A stretch of 8,113 nucleotides of DNA from Deinococcus sp. (GCA_028287665.1 JAQBPF010000118.1:1-8113); one strand, 5' to 3'. Counted from the stretch's first letter, positions 1-6,602 are shown. Numbers and translations: made by a program. Notes: generated by a model not told the origin, from the sequence alone.

Positions 1-437
1 GTCTGACCTACGACCCGGCACTGGTGCTGCCCGGCCAACACCGCGAAAAAGACGGACGGGAAGCGGCGCTGCGCCTGTTGAGCCTGCCCCTTCACCTGCG
101 GCCCACCGCCCTGTTTGTGGGCAACAACGAAATGACTGTGGGCGCTGTGCTGGCCGCCCGCGAACTGGGCCTGAACATTCCTGAAGACCTCTCCATCGTG
201 GGGTTCGACGACTCCCGCTGGGCACAGACCATGACCCCTCCCCTCACCGTGGTATCGCAGCCCGCCTATGAGCTTGGCGTGCTGGCCTGCGACCACCTGA
301 TTACCCAACTGGGTTACCTGCAACTGGGCCACATCCAATCGGGCCGTGCCCGAGCTTCCCCGGCCCGCGTGCAACTGCCCACCGAACTGATTGTCCGGCA
401 ATCCACGGCTCCGCCCGTCTGCGTTCCTTCCGAGTAA
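1..437 (+). CDS. LacI-family sugar-responsive transcriptional repressor, C-terminal part (5' end outside window)
   Basis: Open from the left edge (first full codon at 3) to TAA at 435-437, giving 144 residues of a protein that is usually about 330-350 long. The visible part is the second half of the periplasmic-binding-protein-like effector domain. It has the family pattern of a PTALFVGNNEMTVGAV segment, then LGLNIPEDLSIVGFDDS, TPPLTVVSQP and a closing PTELIVRQST. The N-terminal helix-turn-helix is outside the window. Such proteins normally bind a palindromic operator and release it when a sugar or sugar phosphate binds here. The gene lies 38 bp upstream of the sugar-binding-protein gene on the same strand, so it very likely controls this uptake operon, probably including itself. 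The stretch between the last helix and PTELIVR seems about 10 residues longer than in typical LacI members. The family call is firm; the effector cannot be told from sequence. Confidence 0.93.
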   Translation, partial: LTYDPALVLPGQHREKDGREAALRLLSLPLHLRPTALFVGNNEMTVGAVLAARELGLNIPEDLSIVGFDDSRWAQTMTPPLTVVSQPAYELGVLACDHLITQLGYLQLGHIQSGRARASPARVQLPTELIVRQSTAPPVCVPSE

Positions 438-463
438 TCCTCCCCGCCGCCCTCTCACCCACC

Positions 464-470
464 AGGAGAA
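464..470 (+). promoter_or_regulatory. Strong Shine-Dalgarno of the sugar-binding-protein gene
   Basis: AGGAGAA lies with its AGGAG core 7 nt before the ATG at 476. It is the clearest ribosome-binding site in the window, fits the high synthesis rate expected of a binding protein, and fixes the start codon. Confidence 0.75.
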
Positions 471-475
471 CCACC

Positions 476-1489
476 ATGTGCCACTCCAAGCTTGCCGCCG
501 CCGTCGCCACCCTCGCCCTCACCGCCACTGCCGCCGTCAGTGTGGCCCTTGCCCAGAGCAGCGCCCAGCCCATTGTCGGCCTGATCACCAAGACTGAAAC
601 CAACCCATTTTTCGTGAAGATGAAAGAGGGCGCGCAGAAGGAAGCCACCCGCCTGGGGGCCAAACTGCTGACCGGGGCGGGCAAGGCTGACGGTGACAAC
701 GCTGGACAGATCACCGCCATCGAGAACATGGTGGCCGCCGGAGCCAAAACCATCCTGATCACGCCCAGCGACTCCAAGGCCATCGTGCCCGCCATTGCCA
801 AGGCCCGCGCCGCTGGCGTGATGGTCATCGCGCTCGATAGCCCCACCGAACCCACCAGCGCGGTGGACGGTCTGTTTGCCACCAACAACTATCAGGCGGG
901 CGTGCTGATCGGCCAGTGGGCCAAGAAAGCCATGGGCAACAAGAAAGCCGTGATCGCCGCACTCGACCTGTTCCCCGGCCAGCCCGTGGGCATCGCCCGT
1001 CACAACGGCTTCCTGGCCGGATTCGGCACTGCGGGCATCACGGCCAGCACCAAGAGTCAGGTGAATACGGGCGTGGCCTGTGCTCAGGACTCCTTCGGGG
1101 ATCAGGCCAAAGGCCAGACCGCCATGGAAAACTGCCTCCAGCGCAACCCCAACATCAACCTCGTGTACACCATCAACGAACCCGCCGCCGCTGGCGCGTA
1201 CCAGGCCCTCAAAGCCCTGGGCCGTGAAAAAGACGTGTTGATCGTGTCGGTGGACGGCGGCTGTGCGGGCGTGCGCAACGTGGAAGCAGGCGTGATTGCC
1301 GCCACCAGCCAGCAGTACCCCCTCAAAATGGCCTCGATGGGCGTCGCCGCAGGCGTGAACTATGTCAAGACCGGCAAGAAGGTCAGCGGCTACACCGATA
1401 CGGGCGTGACCCTGATCACCAACAAGGCGCAGGCAGGCGTGAAGAGCAGCAACACCAAGTTCGGCCTCGCCAACTGCTGGGGCAAGTAA
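476..1489 (+). CDS. Sugar ABC transporter substrate-binding protein, FrcB-like (CUT2 family)
   Basis: A 337-residue protein that captures a monosaccharide outside the membrane and delivers it to the permease encoded next. Residues 1-26 form a Sec signal peptide: a short basic start, an Ala/Val/Leu core and an ALA|QS cleavage site, with no lipobox cysteine. The mature part is a type I periplasmic-binding fold (Peripla_BP_4). The opening VGLITKTETNPFFVKMKEGA, AIENMVAAGAKTILITPSDS, LFATNNYQAGVLIGQWA, VYTINEPAAAGAY and VSVDGGCAGV segments resemble, as I recall them, FrcB, the fructose/mannose/ribose-binding protein of Sinorhizobium. Four cysteines remain after processing (C202, C220, C263, C334) and could form disulfides. 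The start is fixed by AGGAG 7 nt upstream. The gene follows the LacI gene by 38 bp and is followed by a 145-bp gap with a stem-loop. The substrate is uncertain; the linked xylulokinase suggests a pentose or pentitol as an alternative to fructose. Confidence 0.93.
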   Translation: MCHSKLAAAVATLALTATAAVSVALAQSSAQPIVGLITKTETNPFFVKMKEGAQKEATRLGAKLLTGAGKADGDNAGQITAIENMVAAGAKTILITPSDSKAIVPAIAKARAAGVMVIALDSPTEPTSAVDGLFATNNYQAGVLIGQWAKKAMGNKKAVIAALDLFPGQPVGIARHNGFLAGFGTAGITASTKSQVNTGVACAQDSFGDQAKGQTAMENCLQRNPNINLVYTINEPAAAGAYQALKALGREKDVLIVSVDGGCAGVRNVEAGVIAATSQQYPLKMASMGVAAGVNYVKTGKKVSGYTDTGVTLITNKAQAGVKSSNTKFGLANCWGK

Positions 1490-1534
1490 GCTTCAGCGTT
1501 CCATCCTTGCCCGCCTGATCGCCCGCCACCTCTA

Positions 1535-1580
1535 GGAAGGAAGCCGACACAGACCTCACTCTGGGCTGGCTTCCCCCTTC
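1535..1580 (+). other. Intergenic stem-loop between binding-protein and permease genes
   Basis: GGAAGCC at 1539-1545 pairs perfectly with GGCTTCC at 1568-1574 around a 22-nt loop. GAA at 1536-1538 can add three pairs with TTC at 1578-1580 across a 3-nt bulge. A pyrimidine-rich but not poly-T stretch follows. In other binding-protein operons, structures here stabilise the upstream message or partly terminate transcription, so that the binding protein is made in excess. The large loop makes the element weak, and that role is inferred. Confidence 0.35.
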
Positions 1581-1634
1581 TTATCCCGTCTTCTTTCTCG
1601 CAGCCGCCCATCTGCTGTCCAAGAGGTTCCTGCC

Positions 1635-2612
1635 ATGACCCAGCCTGCTACCGCTCCGCCCGCTGCCAAACGTTCGGCGCTGCCCAGTCTCTCTACTCTG
1701 GGGCCCCTGATTGCCCTGCTGCTGGCCTGCATCTTTTTTGCCACGCAGTCCGACCGCTTTCTGACGGCCACCACACTGTCATTGGTCTTGAAACAGATTT
1801 CTTTTGTGGCCGTGATCGCCATCGGCCAGACGCTGGTGATCCTGACTTCGGGCATTGACCTGAGCTGCGGTGTGATCATGGCGCTGGGCAGCGTGGTCAT
1901 GACCAAATTCGCCGTCGAACTGGGGATGCCGCCCCTTCTGGCGATTCTGTGCGGTCTGATCATCACCACGGCCATCGGGGCGCTGAACGGCGTGCTGATT
2001 ACCCGGCTGCGGCTCCCGCCTTTTATCGCCACGCTGGGCATGTACGGCATCATATTTGCCGCCACCCAGATCTATTCCAACGCCCAGACGGTGACCAATC
2101 TGCCGCCCGCGCTCAACTTCCTGGGCCAGACCTTCAACATTCTGGGCACGCCCTTTACCTTCGGCGCCGTGCTGATGCTGCTGTTCGGGCTGGCCTGGTT
2201 CTTTTTGACGCAGACCGCGCCGGGCCGCCACGTGTACGCGGTGGGCAACAACCCCGAAGCAGTGCGCCTCAGCGGGATTCCCACCACGCGCCTGCTGATC
2301 AGCGTGTACGCGGTGGCGGGCCTGCTGTACGGCATTGCTGCCCTGATTCTGGTGGGCCGCGTGGGTGCAGGCGACCCCAACGCCGGACAGACCGAAAACC
2401 TGGAGAGCATTACGGCAGTGGTGCTGGGCGGGACCAGCCTGTTCGGTGGGCGCGGCAACGTGCTGGGCACCTTTCTGGGGGCGCTGATCGTAGGCGTCTT
2501 CCGGGTGGGCCTGACCCTCAGCGGCGTCAACAGCGTGTATCAGATCCTCATTACGGGCGTGCTGATTATTCTGGCCGTCGCCACCGATCAATTCTCCAGA
2601 AGGAAGGCGTAA
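1635..2612 (+). CDS. Sugar ABC transporter permease, FrcC/RbsC-like (BPD_transp_2 family)
   Basis: A 325-residue integral membrane protein that should form the sugar channel as a homodimer. After a short cytoplasmic N-terminus (about residues 1-20), hydrophobic helices fill nearly the whole length. Family landmarks are IGQTLVILTSGIDLSCG (residues 63-79), the GALNGVLITRLRLPPFIATLG stretch, and the cytoplasmic loop with AVGNNPEAVRLSGI, which corresponds to the ATPase-contacting region. The C-terminal part carries VVLGGTSLFGGRGNVLGT and then the last helices. Cysteine after GIDLS, rather than the valine common in ribose permeases, is as I recall shared with FrcC proteins. The ATG at 1635 has AAGAGG 8 nt upstream. 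The length is normal. It stands 145 bp after the binding-protein gene and only 3 bp before the ATPase gene, so the latter two are surely cotranscribed. Confidence 0.93.
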   Translation: MTQPATAPPAAKRSALPSLSTLGPLIALLLACIFFATQSDRFLTATTLSLVLKQISFVAVIAIGQTLVILTSGIDLSCGVIMALGSVVMTKFAVELGMPPLLAILCGLIITTAIGALNGVLITRLRLPPFIATLGMYGIIFAATQIYSNAQTVTNLPPALNFLGQTFNILGTPFTFGAVLMLLFGLAWFFLTQTAPGRHVYAVGNNPEAVRLSGIPTTRLLISVYAVAGLLYGIAALILVGRVGAGDPNAGQTENLESITAVVLGGTSLFGGRGNVLGTFLGALIVGVFRVGLTLSGVNSVYQILITGVLIILAVATDQFSRRKA

Positions 2613-2615
2613 TCC

Positions 2616-3443
2616 ATGACCCTTCAATCCACCCCTGACCAGACCTCTTCCCGTTCCTCTGCGCCGCTGGTGATGGAAGCACGCGGCCTGGTCAAGCGCT
2701 ACGGCCAGGTGACCGCCATCAACGGAGCTGACTTCGAACTGCGCCCCGGCGAGATTCTGGCGGTCATCGGCGACAACGGCGCGGGCAAAAGCAGCATGAT
2801 CAAGGCGCTGTCGGGGGCCGTGGTTCCCGATGAAGGCCAGATTTTCCTGGACGGCCAACTCGTGTCGTTCCGCAGCCCGATTGATGCGCGGCGGCAGGGC
2901 ATCGAAACCGTGTATCAGGATCTGGCCGTCGCTCCGGCCATGACCATCGCCGAAAACCTGTTCCTGGGCCGCGAGATTCTGAAAGCTGGCCCGATTGCCA
3001 AACTGCTGCGAATCGTGGATAAAAAGAAGATGCACGAGGAAGCGGTGCGGCATATGCAGGGCCTTCAATTTGCCATCAAGAGCATGAGCCAGCCCGTGGA
3101 AACCCTCTCGGGCGGGCAACGGCAGGGTGTGGCGGTGGCCCGCAGCGCGGCCTTCGCGCGGCATGTGGTCATCATGGACGAACCCACGGCGGCCCTCGGC
3201 GTGCGGGAAGGCAACATGGTGCTCGACCTGATCCGCAAGGTGCGCGACGGCGGCCTGCCCGTCATCCTGATCAGCCACAACATGCCGCACGTTTTTGAAA
3301 TTGCCGACCGCATTCATGTGCACCGCATGGGTCAGCGGGCCGCCCTGCTGAATCCCAAAAAGATCAGCATGGCCGACACGGTCTCGGTGATGACGGGGGC
3401 GTTGAAGCCGGAGCAACTGAGCGCAGACATGTTGGCCCACTGA
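2616..3443 (+). CDS. Sugar ABC transporter ATP-binding protein, FrcA-like (single ABC domain)
   Basis: A 275-residue cytoplasmic ATPase that powers the importer. All catalytic motifs are present: Walker A GDNGAGKS (52-59), Q-loop Q101 in VYQDL, signature LSGGQ (164-168), Walker B IMDEP with D188/E189, and the switch histidine H221 in LISHN. There is only one nucleotide-binding domain. RbsA, XylG and AraG of the same transporter class carry two fused domains of about 500 residues in total, so this one probably works as a homodimer, as FrcA does. The segments ISHNMPHVFEIADRIHVHR and the closing NPKKISMADTVSVMTGAL resemble FrcA. The first 17 residues are a Ser/Thr/Pro-rich, probably disordered lead. 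The Shine-Dalgarno AGGAAGG (2601-2607) lies inside the end of the permease gene, whose stop is 3 bp before this ATG. A stem-loop follows the stop codon. Confidence 0.94.
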   Translation: MTLQSTPDQTSSRSSAPLVMEARGLVKRYGQVTAINGADFELRPGEILAVIGDNGAGKSSMIKALSGAVVPDEGQIFLDGQLVSFRSPIDARRQGIETVYQDLAVAPAMTIAENLFLGREILKAGPIAKLLRIVDKKKMHEEAVRHMQGLQFAIKSMSQPVETLSGGQRQGVAVARSAAFARHVVIMDEPTAALGVREGNMVLDLIRKVRDGGLPVILISHNMPHVFEIADRIHVHRMGQRAALLNPKKISMADTVSVMTGALKPEQLSADMLAH

Positions 3444-3463
3444 TAGGCTGATGTTCTGACCCG

Positions 3464-3493
3464 CAGGCCTACCGTGAAGAAGCGGTGGGCCTG
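3464..3493 (+). terminator. Stem-loop after the ATPase gene, candidate terminator or attenuating hairpin
   Basis: Positions 3464-3474 pair with 3483-3493 in an 11-bp GC-rich stem (one G-U pair) closing an 8-nt TGAAGAAG loop, about 20 bp after the ATPase stop codon. The following TCTTGATGG holds only a few Ts, so a classical strong U-tract is missing. It could be a partial terminator or an RNA 3'-end stabiliser that lowers expression of the kinase gene downstream. No convincing separate promoter for that gene was found behind it. Confidence 0.55.
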
Positions 3494-3571
3494 TCTTGAT
3501 GGACGCTGCCGCACATCATCCGGCGCAACTCCCCGCCGCAACTCTCCCTTGTGCTCACCGAGGATCAAGCC

Positions 3572-5029
3572 ATGACCAACAGCAACCAACCGTCCTCCCG
3601 TCCGTCTGCCTCCCCTGGTGAGGGGCTGGTTCTGGCCCTGGATCTGGGCACCGGCAGCGTAAAAGTGGGGCTGGTGACCGCCTCTGGGCAACTGGTGCGG
3701 CAGGCCAGCCGTGCTTACGCCGCCGCCTCTCCCCATCCGGGCTGGGCCGAAACCGACCCGGCAGCGTGGTGGGCAGGGGTAAAGGAAGCCGTGCAGGAGG
3801 TGCTGGACGGTGGCTACGGCCCTCAGGTGCAGGCACTGGGCCTCAGCGGGCAGATGCACGGCGTGGTGCTGGTGGACGCTGCCGGTCAGCCTCTGCGCCC
3901 CACTGTCTTGTGGTCCGACACGCGCAGTGCGGCAGAATTGGCCTCCTTCCGTGCCCTGGATTCGGCGCTGTTGGCCCGGTTGGGCAATCCCCCGGTGGCG
4001 GGCATGGCGGGGCCGTCGCTGTTGTGGCTGCAAACGCATGAGCCAGCGCACGCTCAGGCGGCCCGCTGGGCCCTGCAACCCAAAGACTGGCTGCGCTTTC
4101 GCCTGTCCGGAGAAGTGGCCACCGACCCCTCGGATGCGTCGGGCACGCTGTTGTATGACCTGAACAATGAATGCTGGTCTGCCGAGGTGATTGAGGTGCT
4201 GGGCCTGAATCCGGCGCTGCTGCCGCCCGTCCTGCCCTCCAACGCGGTGGCAGGCAGGCTGCGCCCGGATGTGGCCGCCGACCTGGGTTTGCCTGCGGGT
4301 CTGCCCATCGTGACCGGAGCCGCCGACACCGCTGCCGCGCTGTACGGCAGTGGCCTGCTGCCCGGAGAAGCACAGCTGACGGTGGGCACGGGCGCTCAGG
4401 TGGTGGTGCGGGCCGCCGTACTGCCTGCTCCGCATCCCAGCCTGCACGTATTCCGCGAGGCCGAGGCCGCTGGCTGTTACACGCTGGCGGCCATCCAGAA
4501 CGCCGGACTGGTGCTGGAATGGGTCCGGCGAACCCTGCGCCTGACCTGGCCCGAGTTGTATGCAGCGGCGCAGGAGGTGGACGCCGAACCGCAGCCCATC
4601 TTCTTGCCCTACCTGACCGGAGACCGCACGCCGCACCTCGACCCCCACGCCCGCGCAGGCTGGGTCGGCCTCACGGCTACACACGATCACCGGCACATGG
4701 CCCGCGCCGCCTTTGAGGGCGTGGCCCTGTCTATCGCTCAGGCCGCCGAACTGCTGCCGCTGACGCCGGGGCAACCGCTGTTTTTGGCAGGCGGCGGCAC
4801 GGTAGATCCCTGGTGGCGGCAACTGCTGGCCGACTGCTTGGGCCGCGAACTGCACGCCGTCGCCACGCCTGGAGCCTCGGTGCTGGGTGCGGGGAGGTTG
4901 GCCTGGGAAGGAGTGGGGGTACAGAGGCCGCCCACACGCCCAGAAGTGACCGCCGTGATCGTGCCGCAGGTGGGGCGAATTTCAGCGGAGCATCATCAGG
5001 CGTTTCGGGCAGCGTACCGAGGCCATTAA
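3572..5029 (+). CDS. xylB: Xylulokinase-type FGGY carbohydrate kinase
   Basis: A 485-residue cytoplasmic kinase expected to convert D-xylulose and ATP to D-xylulose 5-phosphate for the pentose phosphate pathway. FGGY N-domain: phosphate-binding LALDLGTGSVKVGL with D24, HPGWAETDPAAWW, GLSGQMHG (GQMHG at 93-97, the xylulokinase hallmark), LWSDTR (W114, D116) and PKDWLRFRLSGE. Catalytic base: D252 in GAADTAA, matching D233 of the E. coli enzyme. C-domain: GDRTPH (350-355) and GGG (407-409) followed by WWRQLLAD. The frame also opens at GTG 3551, but ATG 3572 is chosen because GAGGA (3560-3564) sits 7 nt before it and nothing resembling a Shine-Dalgarno precedes the GTG. Even so, the N-terminus has about 18 extra Ser/Pro-rich residues compared with E. 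coli XylB. It lies 128 bp behind the transporter, across a hairpin. A related ketose or polyol kinase activity cannot be excluded. Confidence 0.93.
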   Translation: MTNSNQPSSRPSASPGEGLVLALDLGTGSVKVGLVTASGQLVRQASRAYAAASPHPGWAETDPAAWWAGVKEAVQEVLDGGYGPQVQALGLSGQMHGVVLVDAAGQPLRPTVLWSDTRSAAELASFRALDSALLARLGNPPVAGMAGPSLLWLQTHEPAHAQAARWALQPKDWLRFRLSGEVATDPSDASGTLLYDLNNECWSAEVIEVLGLNPALLPPVLPSNAVAGRLRPDVAADLGLPAGLPIVTGAADTAAALYGSGLLPGEAQLTVGTGAQVVVRAAVLPAPHPSLHVFREAEAAGCYTLAAIQNAGLVLEWVRRTLRLTWPELYAAAQEVDAEPQPIFLPYLTGDRTPHLDPHARAGWVGLTATHDHRHMARAAFEGVALSIAQAAELLPLTPGQPLFLAGGGTVDPWWRQLLADCLGRELHAVATPGASVLGAGRLAWEGVGVQRPPTRPEVTAVIVPQVGRISAEHHQAFRAAYRGH

Positions 5030-5112
5030 GTACGGTTTACTTTCTTCGGTCCTCGCTTTACTTGGTCAATCCAGAGATTAACTTTGACCTGCTCAAGTGC
5101 CCAGGCAGCGCC

Positions 5113-5162
5113 AGGAAGATCCACTTCCTCGCTGACCCGGAAAGAGAAGGGCGGTCTCCTTC
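5113..5162. other. Two small hairpins in the convergent gap, possible weak bidirectional terminator
   Basis: The 149-bp gap between the stop codons of xylB and the leftward hydrolase gene holds AGGAAG (5113-5118) pairing with CTTCCT (5124-5129) around a 5-nt loop. It also holds GAAGG (5146-5150) pairing with CCTTC (5158-5162) around a 7-nt loop. The purine/pyrimidine arms can also pair across the two hairpins. Convergent genes need transcription to end here, but no T-run follows on either strand, so the call rests on position more than on structure. Confidence 0.25.
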
Positions 5163-5178
5163 CCCTGAAGTCTGAAGC

Positions 5179-6225
5179 TCAGCGGTCTGTCGTGACCGTG
5201 TAGGTTCCGTCGCTGCTGCCTGTAAACGTCACCGTACCGTTTTGATCGGTGCGGTAGATCCGGATTCCGTTTTGCTTGTACAGATCCAGCGCCGTTTTGG
5301 TCGGGTGGTCGTAATTGTTCGGCCCCACGCCGATCACCACGTTTTCGGGCCGCACAGACGCCAGCCAAGCGGCATGGTCGCCGTTGGCCGCGCCGTGGTG
5401 AATGCTCTTGTACAGCTGAAACGGCCCCTTGATTTCCGGCCGGTCCTCTTCCAGCCAGGCCTGCGTTTCGGGCTTCTCGCTGTCGCCGGTCATCAGAGCA
5501 TGAAAGTCGCCAAAATCCAGGCGAATGCCGATGCTGTTGTCGTTCTGGTCTTTGCCCATGCTCGCGGGCGGATTGATCACGCGCACCTTCAGGCTGCCCA
5601 GATTGATCACCTGATTGTTGGCCTTCTGAAACTTGGTTCCGGCGGCTTCCAGCCCGTCTGTCAGGCGTTTCCAGGTCTGGGTGGTGGGCGCGATCCCGTT
5701 GTTGATAAACAGGGTGGGCTTGGCTTCGGCGGCAGGAACTAGCCCTGCAATATGGTCGGCGTCGCCGTGACTGGCAATCATCAGGTCAATTTTGGTGATG
5801 CCGTACGTTTCCATATGCTCGCGCATCCGCTCGCCGCTGCGGCCCCCGTCGTACAGCAGGGTTTTGCCTTCGGGGCTGCGAATCAGTACCGCGTCGCCCT
5901 GCCCCACGTCCAGAAAGCGGACCGTGACCTGTCCGGTGGGGGTGGTGGCCGTGTCGGTGGTGGTCGTTTTGGTGCCGCCCCCAAACAGCCCGCCGCCCGC
6001 ACACGCCGCCAGACTGGCGGTCAGTCCCAGCACCAGCAGACCCAGCAGATCGGAAGAACTGGGGCGGCTTTTGCCCCGGCTGCTGGTTTTGCCTATCCTG
6101 CTGCGCGTGCCTGCCGGTGTTTTGGCTGCCGCTTTTGAGGCTGGCCTGGTCTTGCCCGTCTTGTCGGGGCTGGCAGGCTTCTTGCTGGCGGGCTTTCTTT
6201 TTTCAGAATCTTTGGGCGTGCTCAT
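5179..6225 (-). CDS. ComEC/Rec2-like MBL-fold metallohydrolase, predicted lipoprotein with long basic N-terminal tail
   Basis: A 348-residue protein. Residues 1-58 are a low-complexity Lys/Arg/Ser/Ala/Pro tail with 17 basic and 3 acidic residues. A hydrophobic segment (60-74) ends in the lipobox LAAC (C75), and a Gly/Thr-rich linker (76-98) follows. From about 100 to the end runs a metallo-beta-lactamase domain of the ComEC type: VRFLDVGQGDAVLI, the metal-binding HGDADH (153-158), QNDNS (227-231), TGDSE with D248, SIHHG with H277, and NYDHP with H307. Most metal ligands expected for this subfamily are present, so an active outward-facing hydrolase or nuclease is plausible. The ComEC membrane channel domain is absent, so it is not a DNA-uptake channel itself. 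The ATG overlaps the DUF3006 stop (ATGA), with GGAG 10 nt upstream inside that gene, so translation is probably coupled. No plausible later start exists, so the tail appears real. The true substrate is unknown. Confidence 0.9.
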   Translation of the reverse strand: MSTPKDSEKRKPASKKPASPDKTGKTRPASKAAAKTPAGTRSRIGKTSSRGKSRPSSSDLLGLLVLGLTASLAACAGGGLFGGGTKTTTTDTATTPTGQVTVRFLDVGQGDAVLIRSPEGKTLLYDGGRSGERMREHMETYGITKIDLMIASHGDADHIAGLVPAAEAKPTLFINNGIAPTTQTWKRLTDGLEAAGTKFQKANNQVINLGSLKVRVINPPASMGKDQNDNSIGIRLDFGDFHALMTGDSEKPETQAWLEEDRPEIKGPFQLYKSIHHGAANGDHAAWLASVRPENVVIGVGPNNYDHPTKTALDLYKQNGIRIYRTDQNGTVTFTGSSDGTYTVTTDR

Positions 6226-6596
6226 AGCGTGATTTCTCCGTCTGAGTTGGTGGCCAACCCTGTGCCGCGTGCGTTCCGGGCTTCCAGTTCGGCCCCCGCT
6301 TCGACCCGCCTCATCTGCGTTTCTTCCTTCAAAAGATGGGCCACCGCGCCGTCCGGGCCGTCCTGTATGCCCAGAATATCGCCCTCCTGCACACCTTCTG
6401 GCAGAGCGGAGAGCGGCACATCCACGGTGCGGCCACTGGGCAGTTCGACCCGTGCCACGCGGCCCGTGGGCGTGTCTTCGATCCCGTCCACCGTCCAGCG
6501 TTCGCCCGCCCAGCGCTGGTCCAACGGGGGGGTCAACGGTGGAGTCAACTCTGGGGCCGGATTCTGTTCCTGCTGGGCTTTCGGCTCATCCTTCAC
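6222..6596 (-). CDS. DUF3006 domain protein coupled to the MBL-fold hydrolase
   Basis: A 124-residue acidic protein of unknown biochemical role. The first 30 or so residues are a Gln/Pro-rich lead containing LTPPLTPPL. The DUF3006-like core follows: WTVDGIED (from residue 34), a short beta-rich stretch with PSGRTVDVPLSALP, then EGVQEGDIL, which is the WxVDxIE...LPxGxxEGD pattern of the family. Genes of this family often sit beside ComEC-like MBL hydrolases. Here the stop codon overlaps the hydrolase start as ATGA. The frame also allows a GTG at 6602. The GTG at 6596 is preferred because it stands exactly 6 nt after a TACGCT box, the geometry of leaderless genes, and no Shine-Dalgarno precedes either codon. 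No signal peptide is seen, so it should be cytoplasmic. The length exceeds the roughly 70-90 residues typical of the family because of the Pro-rich lead and a charged C-terminal tail. Confidence 0.8.
   Translation of the reverse strand: MKDEPKAQQEQNPAPELTPPLTPPLDQRWAGERWTVDGIEDTPTGRVARVELPSGRTVDVPLSALPEGVQEGDILGIQDGPDGAVAHLLKEETQMRRVEAGAELEARNARGTGLATNSDGEITL
6522..6549 (-). repeat. 12-bp tandem repeat with a G7 run in the DUF3006 gene
   Basis: On the + strand, CAACGGGGGGGT (6522-6533) and CAACGGTGGAGT (6534-6545) are consecutive 12-bp units, followed by a partial third CAAC. They encode the LTPP LTPP repeat in the Pro-rich lead of the protein. The seven-G run (6526-6532) is a possible slippage site. 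Confidence 0.6.
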
Positions 6597-6602
6597 GTTC
6601 AC

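Noticed and set aside
438..475. A LacI operator directly in front of the binding-protein gene
   Set aside because: The 38-bp gap has a ribosome-binding site but no palindrome. The operator is more likely upstream of the repressor gene, outside the window.
1779..3440. A 553-codon open frame on the - strand opposite the permease and ATPase genes
   Set aside because: Its translation is rich in His, Gln, Arg and Gly without recognisable domains, the usual result of reading GC-rich genes in antisense. The + strand genes here have complete family motifs.
3496..3524. TTGATG (3496-3501) as the -35 element of a separate xylB promoter
   Set aside because: No TANNNT hexamer lies 16-18 bp downstream of it, so there is no promoter pair.
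3551..3571. GTG at 3551 as the start of xylB
   Set aside because: No Shine-Dalgarno or TANNNT box precedes it, while ATG 3572 has GAGGA 7 nt upstream; the earlier start would lengthen an already extended N-terminus.
4313..4345. Kinase possibly inactive or of another FGGY subfamily, because GAADTAA differs from GGGDNAA of E. coli XylB
   Set aside because: The catalytic aspartate (D252) is kept, as are GQMHG and the phosphate-binding motifs; the change is a conservative variation around it.
3332..4855. A 507-codon open frame on the - strand opposite xylB
   Set aside because: Antisense shadow of the kinase gene; no motifs, and the kinase carries full catalytic signatures.
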